From: Nocardioides ochotonae
GTDB taxonomy: Bacteria > Actinomycetota > Actinomycetes > Propionibacteriales > Nocardioidaceae
Assembly: GCF_011420305.2 (NCBI RefSeq)
Contig: NZ_CP061769.1
Coordinates: 3,583,001 to 3,647,000, forward strand
DNA length: 64,000 nt
Direction of reading: 5' to 3'
In this document: positions 42,944 through 50,033 of the stretch, one piece after another
Layout of the letters: each line of letters begins with the position of its first letter
Numbering within the stretch: the stretch's first letter is position 1
The notes under the pieces: generated by a model
Told to the model about the DNA's origin: nothing
The model's input: the letters and a program-made list of their open reading frames with translations, nothing else
Databases searched by the model: none
Program-made: the position numbers and the translations under genes

Positions 42944-43057
42944 CGACACCGAACGCTTGACGCTGTGGCCAGCGGACTTGAAAGCGTTCGACGCGCTGGG
43001 TGGACCGCACGGTCGCAACCCCATAAGTAGGACCGCGGGTCCCAACGAAGAGCGTCG

Positions 43058-44164
43058 CTACCACCCGCCCACCCAGTTAAAACGACTTCCGGAGAATCCG
43101 CCGTGGTAGAAATTCGCATTGATGGCGTTGTTGGCAGCCATGACCGATCCGATCGCCGCCTTTTCGGTCGCGGGCTTCACGACGTTGGAGCCCGCGACGT
43201 AGACGATCCCGCTGCCTGAGGCCGGCACTTCGACCCAAGATGCTAGTTGGCTGATCCCGCCCCGGACAGGGTCGCGCCAGCCGGTCAGTTCGTGGATCCA
43301 AGTGAGTGCTCGCTCCAAAGTGCCACGATCTGCACCCGCCAGGTTCCAGTCGTCGTTTAGCCAAGGCTGAACTCCGCTGGCTTGGCGCTCACGGTCCAGA
43401 GCGTTGACAGTGTCCAGAAAGTCGTGCGGGCGCATGGTGTCGACGAGGCGAAAGACTTGCTCCGTGAGGCTCGCCGGGCCGACTGCGCCGGCCATGGTCG
43501 CCCACCAGATGCGCGCGTTAAAGCCGTACTTTGTGTACGTGCTCACGCCTCCGTCGCAGTTCGCGACGAGCCATGGCAAGTAGTGCCGGTCGAAGAACTT
43601 GGGCGCGTGACCTGCCGCTTCCAACATGGCGAGCAGGATCTGTGCAGTGCCCAGGGGGTATTTGTACTTCGAGGACGTGGGCTTGTAGGCGTCCTCGTAG
43701 CATCCTTGGGTGCCAGCCCAAACCGATGGCAAAGCGTAGAGATGCTTGGATGCGCCCGCGTCCACCATTCCGTCCCAGATGGAGAAGGCAGACCGGAGCC
43801 CCCGCAGACGTATCTGCTTGTTGCCGTACTTCACCACGTGGTTGCTCAACGAGTCGTGGCGGAGGCTAAAGAGGTCTACTGCTACCAGGTCCGTAGGCAT
43901 CCCCGACACGACCGACGGGTGAAGGATGATTTTCGTGGACTCGACGACGAAGGCGACGATCTCCCAGTTGGGAGCAACCGAGCCAAGCATCGCGGCCGAC
44001 ACGAGGCCGTCGATGTCCGCGCTCACCACCATGGGACGCGCGGTCGCAAGGCGCTCACCTAGTTGGTGGGCGCTGGACGCCTTGTCTGACCCGTCGAGTT
44101 CCCGGCTCAGTGCGTCGATCGCTAGGCGCCTCCGCGCGGATGCAGTGTCTTGGATACCGCCCAC
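43058..44164 (-). CDS. DHH-superfamily-like phosphoesterase
   Basis: A 368-aa protein. ARPMVVSADIDGLVSAAMLGS has the D-x-D-x-x-x-S/A helix start of DHH motif I, and TDLVAVDLFSLRHDSLSNHVV the Asp-rich second strand and a later His, as in DHH/RecJ-like phosphoesterases. The DHH triplet itself is not seen; the assignment is tentative. The C-terminal part has Trp-rich segments and ends with GSNVVKPATEKAAIGSVMAAN, reminiscent of a DHHA1-type nucleic-acid lid. The GTG start lies one base after the stop of the upstream nuclease-like gene, so the two are in one operon. Confidence 0.55.
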   Translation of the reverse strand: MGGIQDTASARRRLAIDALSRELDGSDKASSAHQLGERLATARPMVVSADIDGLVSAAMLGSVAPNWEIVAFVVESTKIILHPSVVSGMPTDLVAVDLFSLRHDSLSNHVVKYGNKQIRLRGLRSAFSIWDGMVDAGASKHLYALPSVWAGTQGCYEDAYKPTSSKYKYPLGTAQILLAMLEAAGHAPKFFDRHYLPWLVANCDGGVSTYTKYGFNARIWWATMAGAVGPASLTEQVFRLVDTMRPHDFLDTVNALDRERQASGVQPWLNDDWNLAGADRGTLERALTWIHELTGWRDPVRGGISQLASWVEVPASGSGIVYVAGSNVVKPATEKAAIGSVMAANNAINANFYHGGFSGSRFNWVGGW

Positions 44165-44165
44165 A

Positions 44166-44915
44166 TCATGCCCCGAGACGGCGGACGAGCAGGTCGAACT
44201 GCTCGGCGTTGATCGCGCCCGAGTCGCGTTGGGCGATGAGGGCTTGCAGTTCCGAGGTGAGCGATCCTTGCACCGGCTTCGCCGCGTTGAATAGGCGAGA
44301 CAACTGGGGGAAGCGCTCTCGGCTCAAGAGAGACTCCACGTAGTCCATCCATGGGTCATCCTGGCCCGTGCCAGGATTCGTCGGCATCGAGCACGCTGCC
44401 ACGCACTCCGGATGCTGCTTCGCATGTGCCTCGACGACGCGAAATGGCAAGACGGTCGCATCGGACTTGACCTGGACCTCCCGGCGGACATCCTCGTGCG
44501 TCTTCGGGTCGCAGAACACGACCCCAGGTAGGACCGGGCTCAGGAAGACGACGGGTTCCGTGAAACCTGCCCCCGGACCGCCAATGCCATTGGTCAATCG
44601 GAAATCGCTGCGCTTTGTGGTGTTTTTGACCGACCACAGGCCCCGGGCGTCCTCCCGGAGATCCCGCAGGTCGAACCCGTTGGCGTTGTGACCAGCGGGG
44701 ATGGAAAGAACGCCTGCGGCGAAGGCGACGGACGCCAGGATCCACTCCACAGCCGCCCCGGATCCGAAGCGGTTAGCGCGATCGGTCGGATTGACGCGCC
44801 TTACGTTGAGGTCGAGGGCCGCTTCCAACTCCGCCCTGAGCGCGGGCTGCCTGAGCAGCGCATCACGTAGATCGTCGAACGCCTTAGACCCGCTGCTTCT
44901 GGACACGGCCAACAT
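44166..44915 (-). CDS. Restriction endonuclease-like protein
   Basis: A 249-aa protein at the head of a two-gene operon. The segment NRFGSGAAVEWILASVAFAAG, then GHNANGFDLRDLREDARGLWSVKNTTKRS, fits a PD-(D/E)XK nuclease with the acidic pair in the first helix region and Asp plus S-V-K in the core strands, where the usual Glu is replaced by Ser. This is typical of some type II restriction enzymes. The C-terminal domain is helical (LTSELQALIAQRDSGAINAEQFDLLVRRLGA). ATG 44915 is favoured over 44975. The promoter faces the divergent DUF3883 gene. Confidence 0.6.
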   Translation of the reverse strand: MLAVSRSSGSKAFDDLRDALLRQPALRAELEAALDLNVRRVNPTDRANRFGSGAAVEWILASVAFAAGVLSIPAGHNANGFDLRDLREDARGLWSVKNTTKRSDFRLTNGIGGPGAGFTEPVVFLSPVLPGVVFCDPKTHEDVRREVQVKSDATVLPFRVVEAHAKQHPECVAACSMPTNPGTGQDDPWMDYVESLLSRERFPQLSRLFNAAKPVQGSLTSELQALIAQRDSGAINAEQFDLLVRRLGA

Positions 44916-44996
44916 TGGATCACGTCCCCGATCGACTGTCCTCCGGTTGGGGCGCAAACCGCGGCGCGGAGCCATCGGGATTGGTTAACTACTCCC

Positions 44997-45032
44997 ATGC
45001 TTGACGAGATGGATGCGCAGGTGGTCTGGTGA
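44997..45032 (+). CDS. 11-codon leader ORF before the DUF3883 gene
   Basis: ATG 44997 opens the frame MLDEMDAQVVW and stop; the stop (45030-45032) overlaps the GTG start of the DUF3883 gene (GTGA at 45029-45032). A TTAACT box lies six bases before the ATG, so it may be a leaderless upstream frame that delivers ribosomes to the GTG, which lacks its own ribosome site. Confidence 0.35.
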   Translation: MLDEMDAQVVW

Positions 45033-46309
45033 TCCGGGGATCCTCCATTCCGCGGCCCGGCAAGGAGGCCCTCGCTCGCGCCCTCGCGGCCGAACTGAAC
45101 CTCCCAGCACCACCCCGACTGTCCGAAGGCAGCACGGTCGAGTCCGAGTTCCTAGGCAGAGTCTTCCGCGCGATTGCCGGTCGTGAGGCGATCGGCACGG
45201 CCTACCGGAAAACCGAGGCCATCCTCGCTCACCTCGGGCGCACCTATGACGGATCCTGGGACACCAGCGAGAACGCTCCTACCGGGGGTGGCAGCACAGT
45301 CACCGTCCGCGCCTATTCCCAGATGCTCAGCGCTTGCACCGGGCGCGACCGGTGCTTCATTGTGCCTCGCCTCCTCCGCGACTGGCGGACGATGCCCCTG
45401 CCCGTCGGTGGCCTGCTGCACCAGCGGACCCTTGCCGAGGCCGGTCCCGGCAGCAGGATCGTGTTTGCAGACCGCCACAGCGGCGCATTCACCGCGACTG
45501 CGACGGTCCGCTACGTGCACGGCTCCGCGCGCGGAGCGCCCTGGACGGTCGACCTGTACGACTACCGACCTTTCGATGTTCCGCTCAGGCAGGACGACAT
45601 CCACATCACCGGCTGGGACATCCGAGCGGCCGCCATCACAGAGATCCCGCGAGCCTCCTTCGACGACATCCTGACGGAGGCGTTCCCGCGAGGGATGGTT
45701 GTGACCGTCGATGCCGACGAGATCGCCGGTACGGACGACGAAGTCGATGAGACCAGCCCCGACCCCGGCGGGCGCGTGACCGCCCGCCGCGCGCGGGAGG
45801 CATTCGACTCCTCGCGTGAACACCAGATCCTCGATTTGCCGACGTTGCCGAGTGGCCAGATTGCCGGGGTCCCTCCCCGCCCGGCGCAATATGTCGACGA
45901 CGGGGACTATCTCCGGCCCACCCGAGGGAACGGCCGCGGTCGACGAGCGCAGCGCGACCCCGCTCGCGACCGCGACGCTGAGGTCATTGCCGTGCAGACG
46001 ACCATCAAGGCATTCGAAGACGGCGGATGGGAACTCACGGCGGATCGACAGTCCGATGGAGTCGGCTACGACCTTGAGTTCTCTCGGGAAGGCACCACCC
46101 TCCACGTAGAGGTCAAGGGGATCATCGGCACCGCCCTCACGTTCAACCTCACTGCGAAAGAGAACTGGCGCGCAGAGAACGACCCGCAGTGGGTGCTCGC
46201 AGCCGTGACCAGCGTGCTCACGAACGGTGTGCGCTGTCTTCATACCCTGAGCCGCGACCGGGTGGTGACAGCGAACCGGATCATCACGGGATATCGCGTG
46301 ACGCTGTGA
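45029..46309 (+). CDS. DUF3883-domain (NO VEIN-like) protein
   Basis: A 426-aa soluble protein. The C-terminal part (about residues 315-405) matches DUF3883: DRDAEVIAVQTTIKAFEDGGWELT, then GVGYDLEFSREGTTLHVEVKGIIG, where G-Y-D-L and V-E-V-K-G are the family's PD-(D/E)XK-like residues. DUF3883 is frequent in anti-phage and restriction loci. The N-terminal 230 residues are not recognised; they contain CFIVPRLLRDWRTM and beta-rich segments (SGAFTATATVRYVHGSA) that may form a reader domain. It begins at GTG 45029, translationally coupled to a short leader frame. It is divergent from the nuclease/DHH operon, and they could form one system. Confidence 0.72.
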   Translation: MIRGSSIPRPGKEALARALAAELNLPAPPRLSEGSTVESEFLGRVFRAIAGREAIGTAYRKTEAILAHLGRTYDGSWDTSENAPTGGGSTVTVRAYSQMLSACTGRDRCFIVPRLLRDWRTMPLPVGGLLHQRTLAEAGPGSRIVFADRHSGAFTATATVRYVHGSARGAPWTVDLYDYRPFDVPLRQDDIHITGWDIRAAAITEIPRASFDDILTEAFPRGMVVTVDADEIAGTDDEVDETSPDPGGRVTARRAREAFDSSREHQILDLPTLPSGQIAGVPPRPAQYVDDGDYLRPTRGNGRGRRAQRDPARDRDAEVIAVQTTIKAFEDGGWELTADRQSDGVGYDLEFSREGTTLHVEVKGIIGTALTFNLTAKENWRAENDPQWVLAAVTSVLTNGVRCLHTLSRDRVVTANRIITGYRVTL

Positions 46310-46525
46310 GCCCTCGTGGCGAAAAACGCCCAGCCGGTTCCAAATGGCCGAGTTGTACGCCGCCACTTCTGACAGGGCCCACGGAACGGACGTTTCGACA
46401 AAAGAACGTCGCGGCGGGCACACGATCTGTTAGTAATCTGGTGTGCCTTCGTCTGGCACACGGCTGGCTGTGCTCAGAGTGACGCTCTGCAACAGGTCGC
46501 CGTCGAGAGATCCGAAGGACGGACT

Positions 46526-49186
46526 GTGAAGTTCAGACGCCTAACCGCCGCCCTCGCCACTATGGCGTTCGCTTCTACTGTCGTTACGACGTCGCTGGTT
46601 CCTGCTGCCGCGAACGAGCCCTACCAGTCGGCGAGCGGACCTGAGACGACCACGTCTGCTGCTCCGCTGCCCCTTGTGTCGGTCGAGCCACCGGCATCCA
46701 ACAAGGTCGCCAACCGGGCAACCGACACGCTCAGCCTGTACAAGCAAGCCGGGTTCATGCCCGACAAGTCGGTCCTCTCAGCGATCGCGGAGTCGGGCGA
46801 GTACGCTCCCCGCAAACTCGCGAGAGCCACCAGCGCCCTCGTGGAAGAGACACAGGACAACGAAGCACCCGAAGTTGGGCTGTCGTCGATCCGTGACGCT
46901 CCGACGACCGTTAACTCCGAGGGGCAGACGATCCCGCGCGGACTGGTGGACCATGTGGACCCATGGTGTGGTGGCTCAGGGGCCGACGGCAAGCGTGTTC
47001 AGATCGTGTATGTGCGCGAGCAGAGCCTTCCGGACAGGTATGCGCAGGTTAAGCCCCTTCTTCTCAACGAGGCCCGTTACATCGACGACGTCTTTGCCGT
47101 GTCGTCCGCAAAGACCGGCGGCGGCAAGCGCGTCCGATGGGTCACGGACCAGTCATGCAACATCGACGTGTTGAACGTGGTCCTGCCTGACGGTGCCGTG
47201 AGCGACTCCCTTTACACCATGCGACGTGCGCTCGAAAACGGTGGCTGGCTCAAGGGTGACCGCAAGTACCTCTTTTTCGCTGACGCCCCACTGGACAGTG
47301 GCGGCATGATCTGCGGTGAAGGTGAGTACTACGTCAACAAAGACCCGAATGTGAACCTGAACGACGGGCGGTATGCGCAGATTGCGCGCGTCCACCGGCA
47401 CTGCTGGGTCACCACGGACGGCGATCCAACCGCGACCGCTCTGCACGAACTCATCCACACACTCGGTGCAGTACAGCCACACGCCCCGCACGGCAGCAAG
47501 GTGGGGCACTGCGCCGACGGGTCCGAAGTCATGTGCTACGCCGACGGCACCGGCCCGCAGTACAGCCGCACGGTATGCCCTGCCACAGAGGCCTACAACA
47601 TCGACTGCAACAACGACGACTACTTCAACACCAACCCACCCGCAGGATCCTTCCTCGCGAACAACCCCGCATCGAACATCGCACTGTCACCGTTCTTGGA
47701 AGACGTAGCGCCGCTGCCTCCTGCACCGGCAATCAACATCACAACCTCCTCGGCGGCCCCCGCAGCAGGCGAAACCATCACCTTCACCGCTCTCACCGCA
47801 CCCGATGCCACGGTTCAGTGGTCATCGGACGGCTCACGATGCGATCCCCCAGTACTGTCCGACGGCGGCAGGACCTACACGTTGCGGTGCTGGCACAGGA
47901 GCCTGCTGACCGTGTGGGCATCATCCACCAGCGGCGGCAACACCGTCGCATATGCGAGCACGCAGATCCTCCTAGATGATCTAGTGCCACCCACGATGGC
48001 TCTGACTCTCCCCGAAACCGTCTTCCCAGGAGAAGAGTTCCAAGTCCACGCAAAAATCACGGACCCGCAGAACGCGACATGGCTGCCACTAGAGACGAAC
48101 TGGAGCAGCAGCGGCGAATGTCGAATCGTCAGTCGCACCGGGGACCGGACCATGCACGTGACTCTCACCATGGTGTGCACCGGCAACACCGGATACCTCA
48201 ACATCGGAGCCACCGCGACCCGCCCAGTGGACGAGTACTCAGTGCGCGGACATGCAAGCGCACGGTTCGAGATCAGGCCGCGAGTGCCCGGCGTGCAGTC
48301 CCTCGCCGTTGTAGGACCAACGCACGTCGAAGCAGGACAAACGGTCCAGTTCACGGCCGACATCGAAGGCTGGGACTTGCCCTCCTACAACTGGGCGAGC
48401 GAACGAGGGTGGCAACTGACTAACCTTTCCAACAAGACGGTGACGCTTGTCGCCCCCTGGAACCTGTCGAAGCCAGAGTCCGACGTGCTGATCCTCACGG
48501 TGTTCGACTCCGCAGACGGGGTGTACAAGACGGTTCGGTTCCCCTACACGGTCGGACCGCGCATCACAGATCCTCCCGGTGAGGACACGGGAGGCGACGA
48601 GGGCGACGACGGGTATGAGGACGGCGACGAAGCACACGACACCGCGCTCACCTTCGCAACCACCGGCACCTACCCGACGACCATGACGATTTCGCTCAGG
48701 GACCGCTACCTCGGTCGCCCGCTCGGAGGGAAGACCGTCAACCTGGAAAAGCGGAACAACGCGGGCAAGTACGTCACCGTGAAAAAGATCCTCCTTCCGT
48801 CAACGGGGACGGCGAAGTTCACGATGCCAGTAACCACAGCCTCAACGTTCCGGGTCGTCTTCCACGGGGACCGTGCCTACAACGCCTCGTACTCAACGAC
48901 CAAGCGAGTCACGGTCTACACCAAGATGAAGGCGACCAAGGTCAAGAAGAACCTGAAGGTCACACTCCGCACCGGGGTATCAGCCCTCGCACGACAGCCC
49001 GTGATCCTTCAGAGGAAGCCGGTCGGTACCGGGCGCTGGCTAACGGTGAAGAACTACAAGACGAACGCCGCCGGTGTCGTCAACATGAAGCCCCCCGCCG
49101 CGAAGAAGAAGAAGATCGACTACCGGTGGGTCTACACCGGCTCCGACAACTACCGGAACTCCGTCAGTAACACCTTGAGGTTCTGA
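46526..49186 (+). CDS. Secreted metzincin metalloprotease with Ig-like repeats
   Basis: An 886-aa exported protein. A Sec signal peptide covers residues 1-29 (ATMAFASTVVTTSLVPAAA). The peptidase part (about 150-390) has HELIHTLGAVQPHAPH (zinc ligands His307, His311 and a third His at 319 or 322, with Glu308) and a Met-turn-like VMCYADG (Met336). C-terminal to it are beta-sandwich domains of the Ig/PKD type (about 400-480, 490-590, 595-680), an acidic linker (GEDTGGDEGDDGYEDGDE) and a final Lys-rich domain of about 165 residues ending in an aromatic-rich segment. The peptidase resembles other secreted actinobacterial HExxHTLGxVQ proteins. Substrate unknown. Confidence 0.82.
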   Translation: MKFRRLTAALATMAFASTVVTTSLVPAAANEPYQSASGPETTTSAAPLPLVSVEPPASNKVANRATDTLSLYKQAGFMPDKSVLSAIAESGEYAPRKLARATSALVEETQDNEAPEVGLSSIRDAPTTVNSEGQTIPRGLVDHVDPWCGGSGADGKRVQIVYVREQSLPDRYAQVKPLLLNEARYIDDVFAVSSAKTGGGKRVRWVTDQSCNIDVLNVVLPDGAVSDSLYTMRRALENGGWLKGDRKYLFFADAPLDSGGMICGEGEYYVNKDPNVNLNDGRYAQIARVHRHCWVTTDGDPTATALHELIHTLGAVQPHAPHGSKVGHCADGSEVMCYADGTGPQYSRTVCPATEAYNIDCNNDDYFNTNPPAGSFLANNPASNIALSPFLEDVAPLPPAPAINITTSSAAPAAGETITFTALTAPDATVQWSSDGSRCDPPVLSDGGRTYTLRCWHRSLLTVWASSTSGGNTVAYASTQILLDDLVPPTMALTLPETVFPGEEFQVHAKITDPQNATWLPLETNWSSSGECRIVSRTGDRTMHVTLTMVCTGNTGYLNIGATATRPVDEYSVRGHASARFEIRPRVPGVQSLAVVGPTHVEAGQTVQFTADIEGWDLPSYNWASERGWQLTNLSNKTVTLVAPWNLSKPESDVLILTVFDSADGVYKTVRFPYTVGPRITDPPGEDTGGDEGDDGYEDGDEAHDTALTFATTGTYPTTMTISLRDRYLGRPLGGKTVNLEKRNNAGKYVTVKKILLPSTGTAKFTMPVTTASTFRVVFHGDRAYNASYSTTKRVTVYTKMKATKVKKNLKVTLRTGVSALARQPVILQRKPVGTGRWLTVKNYKTNAAGVVNMKPPAAKKKKIDYRWVYTGSDNYRNSVSNTLRF

Positions 49187-49282
49187 CACAGCGGCGTTGA
49201 ACTAGAAACCCATCTCGATGCGCCGGAGATCATCACCTTCAAGGAACTGCGCGCAGGAACCCGAGTGGTTAACTGAAGAAGG

Positions 49283-49741
49283 CTAGTCCGGGTCGTTCGA
49301 CGATGTCGGCTGCCGATGATGGGCCGCGCGAACCTCGGCGAATATACGGTCTGCGACGGCGACCGGATCCTCGTGCTCCCAGACGCGAATGATGCGCCAG
49401 CCCTCCTGTCTGAGTAGGCGATCGGTCTCCTGGTCGCGCGCACGGTTACGGCCGATCTTCTGGGACCAGTACGTCGCGTTAGACCGGGCCACGGTTCCAT
49501 GCGCAGGGCAACCGTGCCAATAGCAGCCATCGACGAACACGGCTATGCGAGCGCGCCGGAACACAATGTCGGCGCGCCGATTCAACGTCGGCGACGGTTT
49601 CGCATCCACCAGGTAGCGGAGCCCGCGGGCATGGATGAGTCGACGGACCGCCATCTCAGGCTTGGTGTCGCGACGGCGGTTGGCCTGCATGACCGCACGC
49701 ACCGCGTTACTCGACGCCCAAGAGTCGCCTCTCGCTGCCAT
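49283..49741 (-). CDS. vsr: Very short patch repair (Vsr)-like endonuclease
   Basis: A 152-aa endonuclease of the Vsr family. It starts SSNAVRAVMQANRRRDTKPEMAVR, has the core RRADIVFRRARIAVFVDGCYWHGCPAHG with the catalytic Asp and zinc-binding Cys/His residues, and ends LRQEGWRIIRVWEHED. Vsr nicks next to T:G mismatches from deaminated 5-methylcytosine, protecting genomes that carry C5-methyltransferases, so it matches the methyltransferase encoded about 6 kb away. The ATG at 49741 begins the conserved region. It is the rightmost gene of the island. Confidence 0.93.
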   Translation of the reverse strand: MAARGDSWASSNAVRAVMQANRRRDTKPEMAVRRLIHARGLRYLVDAKPSPTLNRRADIVFRRARIAVFVDGCYWHGCPAHGTVARSNATYWSQKIGRNRARDQETDRLLRQEGWRIIRVWEHEDPVAVADRIFAEVRAAHHRQPTSSNDPD

Positions 49742-49894
49742 GCAGCCATCATGCCCCGCAGCCTGTGACGCTGTAACGCTGCCCGTTTGATTGGGAACGG
49801 GTGAGCGACCCGGGACAGCACCAGCGATGCGGTACCCAAGTGTGCCATCAACGAGGAGGCCTGTCCCGATCATTCGGCGCGCGACCAGAACGGC

Positions 49895-49933
49895 GAGGCC
49901 CCGAGACTCCTCCGGAAGGAGTCTCGGGGCCTC
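49895..49933 (-). terminator. Strong terminator after nrdJ
   Basis: A perfect 17-bp stem (49895-49911 and 49917-49933) with a 5-nt loop lies about 100 bp 3' of the nrdJ stop on the reverse strand. It marks the inner edge of the conserved arm. Confidence 0.8.
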
Positions 49934-50033
49934 TCACACATCTATGCAGGTCAGCGCGTTGTGTGCACGTGTCCGAACATCTGTCGCAGCATCTGTCGTC
50001 GCGCGCGCATCATGCTGGCGCCCTACAGACGAC

